The notes below the pieces were generated by a model. The model was not told the DNA's origin. It searched no databases and worked only from the letters and a program-made list of their open reading frames with translations. Source: Rhopalosiphum padi (Eukaryota; Arthropoda; Insecta; Hemiptera; Aphididae). Taken from it: a stretch of 64,000 nt of DNA. A program made the translations under genes and the position numbers. Where the stretch lies: positions 75,065,745-75,129,744 of the forward strand of contig NC_083599.1 of NCBI RefSeq assembly GCF_020882245.1. The letters are read 5' to 3'. Of the stretch, positions 37,301 through 47,893 are shown in pieces. The stretch's first letter is position 1. Each line of letters starts with the position of its first letter.

Positions 37301-38317
37301 AAATTTTCAAGTTAACATAAAATAAAAATATAATTTAAGGTTAACAATTATTTTTAAACAATTAACCACAGTATAAAATAATTATTAAACGATTCAACTA
37401 TATTGAAATTACATTGATGTATAATATTTTCTCGGTTGAACTATCTTTATTGATGCTGTGAATTCTCTATTTATGGAAACATATCAATAAAAAATATTTT
37501 AAAAATCCTATTAAATATATGTATAAATTAAGCATATTTAATAACTTGTACTATATTAAGTTCAGTAGCAGAATTATGGGAGGGGATCTATGGGGTTTGA
37601 ACCCCCTCAGACACTTTTATAATATACAATTTATAACAATACATATAATACATAATATTATAAAATATACTTTTTACATTATATTTTTCAGAACCACCCT
37701 CCCCCAAATGTTGATTAAATTAATCCTGAAATTACATGAATTTATATTCAAATACTATGCAAGTATGTTCATTTCATACTATCCGCATTTAGTTAGTACA
37801 GTATCATTATAGTGTTTATTGTTATTGTTATCCTTTTTTAAGTTAATATAATTTGTACCATTGTTTTATTATAAGTTATCATACTAACCCAAATGTATTG
37901 TGAGTTAAAGATAATGCAGAACTACTATAATTAAGTACTATGAACAAAAATGTATTGAATATACTTGTTGAGTTATCCCAAATTCTTCAATTTTTTCATC
38001 GGTTATATGGAAAATATCATATAAACAAAGTTGAGCTATTTCAGATCCTGCATCAACTTGATTCCTATCAGCATAATTGTGGTAATTCTCACTGGCACCC
38101 TAGACCTATATACAACAAAAATTGATATTTTTTATTTAACAAATAAAATTGTATGTATAAAATCATTTCTAACCTGCCATAAGACATCTAAACATATTTT
38201 TGGTGGTAACTGTTTTAACACATACTGCAGTGTACTTTCATTCATCGTATTACATATTTCACTTAATGATAGGTAGTAAAGGGACATAATGCCAAGATTT
38301 GAAAAATTCATAATAAA
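34349..38317 (-). pseudogene. APPBP2-like TPR gene, intron-containing, apparently disabled
   Basis: APPBP2 is a TPR-repeat adaptor that binds amyloid precursor protein tails and serves as a cullin-2 substrate receptor. Seven minus-strand exons with proper GT/AG borders are visible: 38174-38317 (Met at 38309-38311), 37965-38099, 36394-36504, 36168-36296, 34920-35095, 34679-34844, 34349-34589. The last three align with the C-terminal TPRs (SKALEIKQTILGRNHQEVAL, QQAEEFLLQSINI). Three defects are seen. There is a TAG in the 36168-36296 exon after NFAQE. Two extra bases in the last exon, near 34553, shift the frame before QLIKAYTQLNNVEK. The 36168 exon ends in phase 0 but the 34920 exon needs phase 1, and about 200 middle residues are absent. 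All other phases agree. I infer an unprocessed pseudogene. A diverged paralogue with assembly errors is the alternative. Confidence 0.68.
35218..35711. mobile_element. hAT-type MITE, 494 bp, inside the APPBP2-like locus
   Basis: Inverted ends CAGTGATGGGAAAGTTC and AATCTTTCCCATCACTG are flanked by perfect 8-bp repeats TAATTAAA (35210-35217 and 35712-35719). It lies between the exons at 34920-35095 and 36168-36296, exactly where middle exons of the gene seem to be missing. Repeated AAGTTCA words occur near both ends. Confidence 0.92.
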
Positions 38318-38855
38318 CTAGAAAATAAAAATATTTCAACAAAATTACAATAAAAATATAATATGTTGGTATCTACATACTTTCTTAGTTTAGCGTGTAG
38401 TTTTAATTACCAACAATGAAACAAATCAATAATATTTCGCAGGCACCGTATTTGGCACCTACTTAGTTCAACAGTTTGATGTTGAATAAAAATCGAATTG
38501 TGTGATAGGTTTATGTTATGACCACCAGTATCTCAACTCTTGGGAAAGTTCCAATAAAAAAGATAACGATGTCGACGATCGAACACGTTGTCTGAGAATC
38601 GCTGCACAATAATACTGACATGACCGCGCAAAATTGCAAAGCGTTTCTTCGCCTACTGGATTTCATCGATTTTTCGTGCTGTTGCTCGGCGTAAACGTAG
38701 GTTGCACTTGCGCACAGACGCGTAAAATGACGAGAAAAGGATTTCATCAACAGTGCACGTCTGCCAATTGTCGCACTGATAATATTTACGTCGGATGGGT
38801 GCGATAACTGTTGAACGGCTTATCGGAGCCGTCTGATACTCTGGTTACTTAATAC

Positions 38856-39338
38856 TGTGGTGAACCGTCACCACATAATTCCCCTCCGGGTGAGGAAAAC
38901 TTGTTAGACGGTTGGTCACCATGTTTCAGGCGGCAAAACCGGTCGCCTACTCGGGCGGCGGCCGGGCTACCGCAGGTTCCATTCGATTCGAGCGTACCGA
39001 CTCACCGCAAGAGCGACTCGCGACCGACCGCTATTTTTTGGTTACCTTTAACGCGCTCTCCCGAAAACCTCGTGACCACCGTCATCGCGTCTCGTACGCA
39101 TTCGTCTGTATATAAAATTAGCCTCTTGCTAAACTAATAAACGTTGAATACCTATATCTACGATATTGTTCACTCATTAGCAGCTCCTACCTCCATACGG
39201 AAATCACGTGTTGGTGATCGTCGGGGGTCAGAGCGACGTCGGTCATATTCGTCCTCCATACGGCGTGACCGAGTCGTTTCGTCGACGTTGGAGATACCGC
39301 GGGGGAAACTCGTCGTACCTCGCCCGTGGATCTCCACA
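38856..39338 (+). repeat. Solo LTR (483 bp)
   Basis: Begins TGTGGTGAACCG and ends TCTCCACA (TG...CA with TGTGG/CCACA inverted ends). It is flanked by the 4-bp direct repeat ATAC (38852-38855 and 39339-39342). It contains a TATATAAAA box at about 39108 and AATAAA at about 39138, as expected of U3/R. No internal retroelement sequence follows, so the element body was lost by LTR recombination. It is GC-rich compared with the surroundings. Short ORFs inside it are not genes. It lies about 540 bp upstream of the APPBP2-like first coding exon. Confidence 0.8.
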
Positions 39339-39910
39339 ATACCATTGATTATAAAATAGACAGATAGCCCACGGCATAGGAGTATTCGGTGACTAAAATA
39401 ATATTTTACCGGGTTGCCTATAGATGGCGTTGAATCAATTAACAGTTATTAATTACAGCAACCACGATCAAACGATAAACATCGCGTTCAATTATTATTA
39501 TTATTATTATCACCATTATTACCATTTTGTAGTTTTTGTACAATACGAATACGACAATATTGTTTATAAATTTTACCAAGATTTATTTTTATGTGTTAAG
39601 ATTTAAAATTTACTCTAATGAAAAAATATTACAGTACTTAAATTAATGACTAGTGTAATAATAGGCAGGGACGGCGCCAGGGTTTGCGAGGCCCAGGACA
39701 ATACACTATTACGAGGCCCTAAATTAAAATTATTATAATATTGATTATAGGAACGATTGTGAAAAAAAATGGATACGAAAATGTAAAATGATAAACAAAC
39801 TTTTGTTGATTTAATAATAATAATAATATATAATAATAATAATAATACGAACACTTGAATATTATTTGTATATTATACAGTATACTTATTACTTGTGCAA
39901 TTGTATGTTA

Positions 39911-42121
39911 CTAAAAAAATTTTTTTCTTAATTTTTTTGAAGCGAAAGTTTCTAAAAGATTTTGATAGTCAATTTTGTTAGATATTTCTTGTTCAATAGA
40001 TATAAGTGCATGATCTGAAAGTTTCTCTTGGCTTAATTTATTTCGCAGGTACGTTTTGATTAATTTAAGCTTTGAGAAACTTCTTTCAGCACAAGCTGAT
40101 GTTACTGGTATTGTTAACATGATTCTTAAAGCAATAGATATATTAGGAAATGAACCATTTGTCTTTTTTAAAATACCAAGAGCTATAAGCGGAGTTGTAT
40201 TGTCATCAATCATCATACGAAAAATAAGAAGTTCAGAAAATAAGTCAAGTCCTTCCAAATCATTCAGATCACCATCGGATAATACTAAATGTAAATCTTT
40301 GCAATATTTTAGTAGTTCATCTTCTTCCATAGTTTTTACTTTACCTATTTGATACAAAAAACCAAAGTTATTCGAATATGACTCTAACTGGTCAAAACGT
40401 TTATTAATCGATTCTATTGCTTGATTAACAATAACTTGAAAATAATCAATACGAAAACGATCTTCCTCATTTGAGATTGATTCATCGTCATGTTCATAAC
40501 TAAACATCTTCTTTTTCTTTCTAACACGACAACACTTAAAAATAATTGGGATGTCTATTTCTGAAGCCAGTTTATTTGCTATATTTTTTGCAAAATCGAA
40601 TCCTGTTATTCTATACTGTTTCAAATATTCTAAAAGACCGTATACCATTTTTGTAGAAGTACTGATGTTCATAATTTGGGATTGAAGATTCTTACTTACA
40701 ATATTCACCTTTTCTAAAATATCATACCAAATAATAAGGCTAAGTATAAATTCATAACTACTTATTTTGTTTAATAATGAATTAGCTTCACTTTTAGCCA
40801 TTAAATCATTTGCCGTTTCATATACTTCTTCTAAAGCTTCTATTATACATGGAAATTGTAATCGTAATGCTTTCACGCTGTTTAGTCGACTTTCCCATCT
40901 CGTATCGGACCATTGTTTAACAGTAAATAATTTGCAGTGCTTTTGAATTATACTCCAACGATTTGTTGAAGCCGAAAATAAGGTGTAAACACGGCGTACT
41001 GTACCGAAAAATGAAATTGCTCTTGTAGAATTTTTTGCCGCATCGCAGAGAACTAAATTTAAACTGTGAGCTGCGCATGGTGTAAAAAAAGCTCTGAGGT
41101 TTATATTTGAAATACGTGTCTGCACTCCTTGGTATTTGCCAACCATATTTGACCCATTGTCATATGCTTGACCTCTACAGTCTCCGATATTTATATTATA
41201 TAATTCTAATTGTTTAAGGAGAACTTCAGATAAATTTAATCCAGTAGTAGAATTTACATTTATGAAGTCTAGAAAATATTCTTGTATGGTTGGATCAGAT
41301 TCATTACTTTCTTCCATATTTACTATGCGTATGAGAATTGTAAGTTGCTCTTGATGTCCGATATCTGGTGTACAATCCATTACGACAGTGAAATATTTTG
41401 CGGCTCGTATCAAACTTATTATTTTTTGTCTTATTTCATTTGCCATAATTTGAATGAGTTCGTCTTGTATATCATGGCCTAAATAATGCACACGAGTTTC
41501 TTCGTCTTTAATTCGTCTTAAATGTTCCTCCATTATCGGATCAAATTTTGCTAACATTTCAATAATACCAAGATATTTCCCGTTCCCTTTGGCATATAAA
41601 ACATCTGTTGTACCCCTAAAGGCATCATTGTGTATGGCTAAATAATGAATTATTGATAAGACTCGGTTCAATACATTTCTCCAATGATTTTTTTCTCTTT
41701 CTATTATATTTATTTCTAGCTGGTTAATTGTTTTCCCTTTGGATATTCTAGTATTCAATTCCATCCAGGCTTCGACAGACTTATAATGTGAAATAGATTT
41801 TTCATGAGTTTTAAGTTTTTCAGATAAGTGTCTCCAATCATTGGTACCTTTAGAGCTTAATGAAGTCTCTTTATCATAATTAGCATTGGTACTAAACAAT
41901 TTACAACAGTAACACAATACACAATCTTCCAACTTAGAGTAAATTAACCAAAATCTATTAATTTGTTCTCCGTTAATTAAATTACGGTAGTATAATTTTG
42001 TTGAAAATTTCCTTTTTGAACCATCATCTTGCACTGTAATTGGAAAGTTATGATTTATTACACGTGAAGGACCCAATTTAACTATTTCGTATTTTGTATT
42101 ATTATTCATTACGATTGGCAA
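39911..42121 (-). CDS. hAT transposase (ZMYM1-like, DUF4371 type), intact, 736 aa
   Basis: Excises and reinserts the hAT element. The order is a TTF/BED-like zinc finger (aa ~57-115: CVLCYCC, then HEKSISH), the RNase-H-like catalytic core (VVMDCTPD, D at about 249; QAYDNGSNM, D at about 321), the family motif PCAAH (aa 349-353), WSDTRWESR (aa ~404-412) and the hAT dimerisation region near the C-terminus (TSACAERSFSKLKL, with the catalytic-type Glu). No stop or frameshift occurs and the length fits the family. Two Met codons lie within the first five residues. A short upstream exon cannot be excluded. The element around it has intact ends, so this copy may produce active transposase. Confidence 0.92.
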   Translation of the reverse strand: MPIVMNNNTKYEIVKLGPSRVINHNFPITVQDDGSKRKFSTKLYYRNLINGEQINRFWLIYSKLEDCVLCYCCKLFSTNANYDKETSLSSKGTNDWRHLSEKLKTHEKSISHYKSVEAWMELNTRISKGKTINQLEINIIEREKNHWRNVLNRVLSIIHYLAIHNDAFRGTTDVLYAKGNGKYLGIIEMLAKFDPIMEEHLRRIKDEETRVHYLGHDIQDELIQIMANEIRQKIISLIRAAKYFTVVMDCTPDIGHQEQLTILIRIVNMEESNESDPTIQEYFLDFINVNSTTGLNLSEVLLKQLELYNINIGDCRGQAYDNGSNMVGKYQGVQTRISNINLRAFFTPCAAHSLNLVLCDAAKNSTRAISFFGTVRRVYTLFSASTNRWSIIQKHCKLFTVKQWSDTRWESRLNSVKALRLQFPCIIEALEEVYETANDLMAKSEANSLLNKISSYEFILSLIIWYDILEKVNIVSKNLQSQIMNISTSTKMVYGLLEYLKQYRITGFDFAKNIANKLASEIDIPIIFKCCRVRKKKKMFSYEHDDESISNEEDRFRIDYFQVIVNQAIESINKRFDQLESYSNNFGFLYQIGKVKTMEEDELLKYCKDLHLVLSDGDLNDLEGLDLFSELLIFRMMIDDNTTPLIALGILKKTNGSFPNISIALRIMLTIPVTSACAERSFSKLKLIKTYLRNKLSQEKLSDHALISIEQEISNKIDYQNLLETFASKKLRKKFF

Positions 42122-43450
42122 TAATTTATAACAAACGTAAAAGGATTACAATGTCCAAAACAAATTACAATTCAATTAATTAAATTTTGATTTCGAAATA
42201 ATATTATTTGTAATTTCTATCTATATACGGCGTATAATATATTTTATACATTCTGTTTATTTATAAAATTAATAATGTACAACATTAATGTTATACCTAC
42301 ATAATTTATATAGGTATAATGTATAACATTTTTTATAGTAAAAAAAATTGATCTATTTTATCAATAAATAATAAAAAAGTAAAGTTAATTTAACACCCTA
42401 CTTTTGAAAAGAAAAAGTAATGTAACGTGATAAAAATAATGTTAGGTAGGTAATGCGAATGTAGGTAATTTAAATAAAAAATTTTAATGTAACAAGTACC
42501 TAACGTAATTTTATTACTTTTTAAAAGTTATTTACCCAACACTGCGGCTAGTTATTGTTAGTATAGTTGTATAGATAAACCAGGTAATCGTTTTATTTAA
42601 ATAATATAAGTTGAGAATTGAGAGAGATGACGTCTAAAAGATACAAACAATTTCTAACCATGGCAAAAGTAAATACTTAAAATACTTATTTATAATATAT
42701 TTTAGATCAAATATACTGATTGTTAGTTGTTACATAATTAAATTAAATAATATAACAAATAATAACATTTTATAGTAAAACTATTAGCCATCATAAGTTA
42801 TAGTCAACAGAAAATTTTAGGTACCTAGTTTAGCAAGAAATCTAACATGATTAAAAATATTTGTATTACATTTTTTATTATATGTAAAATTATTTAATTT
42901 AATTATTACAATAATTTAAATAAAAATTAAATCCCCATCCACGCACAGCTGAACCTCTCCGTGTATTCTAAATTGTGTCTACTTACCACTTACCCCTTAC
43001 GAAATTCAAATAAAATAAAAACTATTATTGCTACAGTACCGCCTGACAGCCGTTGCCAGACGTTCTTCAGTAAAAAGTGATTTGCAAGTTTGTAATTGTT
43101 TGTTCACCAAATCAAAAAATAAATAAGATAAGATAATAAAAAATTGATACATGCAAGAATTATATTTATAATTATTTTGTATAAACAATGCGTACTGCGG
43201 TGTCGACGAGTCTTTTTCTTATCGGTTACGGAGAAACCACTAATAATTGGCGACAACTTATAATAATAAAAAAAAGTATCATCATACTATAAATAAAATA
43301 ATTTTCAATTTGTGTTTGTAAAAAAAACATTACACGTAACACGATAATACTTAATTTTAGATATTCTTAGTTCATGTTTTTTGTATTATGTTTACTTTTG
43401 AGTGTCTTTATTGGGAGCAAACGCGAGGCCTTGATAATATTCTCTAAAGC
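42122..43450. other. 5' region of the hAT element
   Basis: AT-rich, non-coding by eye. It presumably holds the transposase promoter, reading towards lower coordinates. No separate gene is recognised. The ORF at 43006-43188 is probably chance. Confidence 0.5.
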
Positions 43451-43704
43451 GCGAGGCCCAGGACAAATGTCCCACTTGCCCTACCCTAGCGCCGTCCCTG
43501 ATAATAGGTAATTGGATTTGGAATAAAATACTAGGCTTAAAGAACAAACACATTGGAAATTTCGTAAGAATATATTTAATTCATTCAATGAAAAATAATA
43601 TATTACATTAAAAGAATACATACATTTTATTATAAAAATACTAAATGGCTCACTGTAATAAAAGAATACATCGATTTTATTATTTTTCATATGATCACAG
43701 TTGT

Positions 43705-43920
43705 TAGTCCTAAAAAGAACTGTTTAAGTAAAGTATTCGCTTTCTGAATCAATATAATAAAAGACTATTCAATTGTATTATTTGTTACATGACCAGAGGA
43801 TAGTCCTAAAAAGAACTGGTTAAGTAAAGTATTCGCTTTCTGAATCAATATAATAAAAGACTATTCAATTTTATTATTTGTTACATGACCAGAGGATAGT
43901 CCTAAAAAGAACAATTTTAG
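43705..43920 (+). repeat. 96-bp tandem repeat, about 2.2 units
   Basis: TAGTCCTAAAAAGAAC recurs at 43705, 43801 and 43897, exactly 96 bp apart. The two full units are almost identical (AAGTATTCGCTTTCTGAATC within each). It lies between the hAT element and the P-like remnant. Confidence 0.9.
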
Positions 43921-44167
43921 TGAAATGTAATTGGCTAATAATACTGAAATTACTATAAGTTATTTCTAGTTGCCTTTAATAAATGAGGTGGGTCAAATAT
44001 TATATTATAAATTATAATGCTCAATTTTTACATTTTAACAAGGGTTAGAATAAAATATATATCTTGAGTCTCCTAGTGACTCCTGTAGCATGTAGACAAT
44101 GGTTGCAATTCTCATAGGTAGGTACATTGTCAGAACCAAGAATAATTAATGAAAATATTATTATTAT

Positions 44168-45775
44168 TTAAATGTGGTTTAATATTTTTAATTTTGAAAG
44201 TTTAGCTAATTTTGATGTGGTTGAAAACATTTTCGTTTTATTAAATATTTTACAAATTAAAAGTTGATCAATTATATACATTTTATGCTCTATACAATTT
44301 TTAATTGATTCTTCTAACCATTTTATAACTGTTTCATTATTTTTTACCCGCTCGGTTAATTGAAATCTAATTTTCTTTTTATTTAAATAGTTTTCATAGT
44401 TGTTTTCAAAAATATTTAAAACTTTATTTATGACATTATTGAAATTATTTGATGGTGCCTTAAGTCCACTTTCATTATAAATAGAAGTATAATTTTTATT
44501 AAGTAAAAGTAATTGTTTTTTATCGTTTAAGTTTTTATCTGTGAATAATTCAAGTTGACAATGGTTACAATTAAATTTTTTCATACATTTATAGCCCAAA
44601 TATCCTGCAAAATATGTAACAGAGCAGTCTTCTAAAGTAACATCAGTATTTTTATCAATATTAACTGAGTCCTCATCAGATGATGAAAAACAGAGAGATA
44701 AATTAGAATTAGATTCTTTATTTGAATCTGAAGATAATGTTGAAATGTTAAAATTTATTTTATTTAGTGGTCTAACTGGATCAATTATAACTGGATTATC
44801 ATCTTATTGGGTTACCTCACAATTTGTCCCTTTAGATGTACATAAAGAAAAAATACAATTACTTCTTATTGAAGTTCTAATCGTTCTCGCTGTTGGGTTT
44901 TTGTTATAACCACCATTTTGTCGAAAAATACTAAAAAGATTTTCTAACTTATCCTGATTTAAACGATTAGTGATTAAAAATACAATATTATTAGATTTCT
45001 CTGCTTCAAAAAATTGCAATATACCATTAATGGTCTGCGTAAAACCTATAAAACAGGGAGGTTGTGTTAATTTTCCTTTTTTTAATTTTTCCAAATTTAT
45101 GAAATATTGTGAAGCTCCCGTTAAAAAAGTTTTTACAGTACCTACATCAGTTAATGCACAGAGATATGGATTATTGCTATATAAAGAATCAAATCTTTTT
45201 TGTATATGACTGAAAAATAATTTACTAAAACCTGGTAAGAATTTTGATTGACCAATCCAACGACGAATAGTTGATGGCCCGGGTAAATTGACTTTTTGTG
45301 TACGTAAAAATTTATATGCTGTTGGCGATTATAATATAAATTTAAAGCCAAATTTTTTTCATTTAATGTCCATGGACGACGCCTATCTTTTAATTGCATT
45401 GTTACGATTGCCTTGGAATTAATTGATGGAAAGTTATGCATATTTATTGAGTTCTTAACATTATTATGGGTGTTAAAAGTATTAACTCTTTTTTTTTAAT
45501 TTTGAAATGTGAGATATTTTATTATGAATTAATTTGGTTTTTTAGTTTTCATTTTTGTCTTAGGTTTATTTTTCTAGGTGTATCTATTTCAATCAAATCA
45601 GATTTCCTTTTTAAATTTGGACTAGGCATGTCTATTATATTTGTTATTTTTATTTTTTGAGGAGTAGAAAACATTGAAGGGGGGCTTGGAAAAACTAACT
45701 CTACCATGTCTGATTTTGAGCGTATATATGTTTTAGTTGGGGTTGACTTTAAAATATTATACTCCTGTGTTCAGA
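44168..45775 (-). pseudogene. P-element/THAP9-like transposase, internal-deletion derivative
   Basis: A remnant of a P-superfamily transposase. Reading the minus strand from 45775: a Ser/Thr/Pro-rich linker (MPSPNLKRKSDLIEIDTPRK), a stop, then RRPWTLNEKNLALNLYY (about 45385). After a frame change near 45330 come LPGFSKLFFSHIQKRFDS-like residues, joined directly to NPYLCALTDVGTVKTF and the C-terminal block TNRLNQDKLENLFSIFRQNG (about 44910-44970). The latter is diagnostic of the family. A stop at 44804 follows, then the tail to 44168 in the same frame. The central catalytic domain between KRFD and the NPYLC block is missing. No THAP domain was found. No terminal repeats were identified. Confidence 0.78.
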
Positions 45776-45899
45776 TTTGTCATTTTGGTCAAAGCCTAAT
45801 TATTGAAGTATTATATAATTGGCTGTCCGATTTATTTTGTACAATAGTGACTTATAGTGTCACTTGTGAAAATGATAATACAGACTAAAATAGGTATGT

Positions 45900-46590
45900 A
45901 AAAAGAAGATCGCGTCTACGATAGATATGTATATTATAATAATAAAATACAAACACTGTAATGCTGTTTCATACCATTATTCCTACATATATATATATAT
46001 ATAAATATGTAACATATGTTAATATAGTGAAATATTACCTTTCCATCATAATCATTACCTGTTATTTATTATTATTATTATTTCAGTTTTGAAAATAGTG
46101 TAAAGTGGTATACTGTATGATCTCATCTAAAAGAATTGTAAGAATTTTATGGAGTGTTAACAAGAAAATTGTACGACTTAACATTGCTAAAATTTGTGAC
46201 ATACATGACAATTTGAGTAAAGAAATTTTAGAGGCATGAAATAATGAATAAATAGCAAAAGCATTGAAAATGGTCATTTGAATATGTAAGTATTCATTGG
46301 TTTTAGTTATTATTTACTGTTTTTAATTTGTTTGTACATTGGTAATTTAGAAGCAAATCATAATTTGACATGACCTAAAAAATATGAAATTGACTACACA
46401 AGTATGTGTAATAAACAAATGCAAACAGATCACAAAAAAATTATTTTTTTAAATTTATTATGTATGTAAATAAAACAATACACGGAAATTAATCAATTAA
46501 AATGAACACAAACAGAAAATCAAAGTAATTATTTGGAAATGAATTTGATCCGCTTTATTTTTTTTTAATGTTTCATACGTGTTATATTGC
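45900..46590. other. AT-rich intergenic sequence with a TA microsatellite
   Basis: A (TA)n run lies at about 45988-46004. I see no gene. Confidence 0.45.
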
Positions 46591-47050
46591 AAATTTTATC
46601 CTACAACCCATATGTATCACAGTATATGTGAGGTTTTAAATTTATGACTATTCAAATTTTGATAAACTCAATATTTTGTACAGTAATACTTACTGAAATT
46701 TACTTGCTAAATCCAGTGGCATGGGTAACAAACTGATCAGATAATAATTAAATGTTTGATATTTGTTGTGATATAGATTTTCTCCAGAGACCCGTATGTA
46801 CACAGTATAATATGTGATTTTTTAGATTTATAATAACTTAAATTTTAAGAAAATCGACACTGTGTACAGTTAAGCTTACTGAAAGTTACTCACTGATGTT
46901 AATAGAATAGGTTTCAATCTGATCAGATAAAAAGTAAAAGTTTTAAAATTATTATAGTACTCATTTTGTCCACCTGCTCATTAGTATAAAAGAATATGTG
47001 AGGTTTTAATTTATAAAATTATCAAATTTTTAACAAAATATCATATAATC
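46590..47050 (-). repeat. Tandem array of about 183-bp units, inverted relative to 29.9-30.5 kb
   Basis: The blocks TTTTATCCTACAACCCATATG (about 46590), ATTTTCTCCAGAGACCCGTATG (about 46775) and CATTTTGTCCACCTGCTCATTAG (about 46962) are the reverse complement of the unit seen at 29930-30540. They are followed by AATATGTGAGGTTTTAA-type sequence. The period is about 183 bp by eye. Confidence 0.65.
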
Positions 47051-47255
47051 TATACATAATGCATATTAATAATGTTAAAGGTAAACAAACAAAGGTTAAT
47101 ATATTATACAAAATACAATATACACAATACATTAGTAAAGTTATAATTACAAAAAAAGTTTACAAATATTTACATAACTATATATATTAGAATCTTCTGG
47201 AACGGGACAACAGATAAAGAAATAATATGTAACATGATTCACTTTTTTTATATAC

Positions 47256-47471
47256 TTAATGTTGAGCATCACATCTTATAGTGATAACAACGACAGTAAA
47301 TTCAATTTAAAAGTTTATGATGTGATAGAAAAAACAAACAAATTGTTATACTTTGCAGGAACATATTGTTACCATGAAACAAATGAGATGACGCTGAACC
47401 TTAATGAAACGCACAATTTAATATGCATAACAGACCATAAAATAATACACAGCCAATACATGATCCGGTAG
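47256..47471 (+). other. Short ORF, copy A of a tail-to-tail pair
   Basis: About 70 codons, MLSITSYSDNNDSKFNLKVY..., ending in TAG at 47469-47471. Its inverse relative lies at 47690-47893. The two share ITSYSDNNDS and FNLK, then a KLLY and a YHE block, with many of their differences at third codon positions. I do not recognise the protein. The pattern suggests both copies derive from a real coding sequence. Confidence 0.42.
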
Positions 47472-47689
47472 CAGTCTAATTATATCAATAAATATATATA
47501 TATATTCAATCATATTATTGGTAAAAATGAGACAAATATAAGTTTATAAGACATGCAAAACAATTTTAAAATATTTAGTTTTTATTATAAACTTGTTTGG
47601 CACGCTTTGATTAACTGTATAAGGCCCATTTTTTTAATAATATTATTAAAAATACATTTTGTAATTATAACATCTGCTACCGGGTCATG

Positions 47690-47893
47690 ACTATGTGTTA
47701 TTTTGTGTTTTATATTACATATGCGTCATGAGTTTCCATCAAATTTAACATTCGCCCATTTTTTTCATGGTACCCAATGCTCGACGAATATAATAATTTA
47801 TGTGTATTTTCTGTCATGTCAAATAATTTTAAATTAAAATAACTATCATTGTTATCACTATAGGACGTGATATTTAATATTTTCTTCATATTT
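47690..47893 (-). pseudogene. Short ORF, copy B of the tail-to-tail pair
   Basis: The minus-strand frame from about 47893 reads MKKILNITSYSDNNDSYFNL... and then has stops where copy A is open, so this copy is degraded at its 3' end. Both copies end in a shared ATGA(T/C)CCGGTAG-like word. They point towards each other with about 220 bp between them. Confidence 0.42.

Larger units (their letters stand above)
39666..43500 (-). mobile_element. Complete autonomous hAT transposon, 3.8 kb
   Basis: Terminal inverted repeats CAGGGACGGCGCCAGGGT (left) and ACCCTAGCGCCGTCCCTG (right) differ at one position. Perfect 8-bp target duplications ATAATAGG flank them (39658-39665 and 43501-43508). A 16-mer, GCGAGGCCCAGGACAA, is present in the same orientation near both ends (39686-39701 and 43451-43466). 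The single gene inside is uninterrupted. About 1.4 kb of AT-rich DNA lies between the gene start and the right end. All features fit a recently inserted, potentially active copy. Confidence 0.93.

Noticed and set aside
37519..38276. Plus-strand ORFs
   Set aside because: Antisense shadows of APPBP2-like exons and AT-rich intron sequence.
38901..39359. ORFs of 67-78 codons
   Set aside because: Located in the solo LTR and its edge; typical chance frames of GC-rich LTR sequence.
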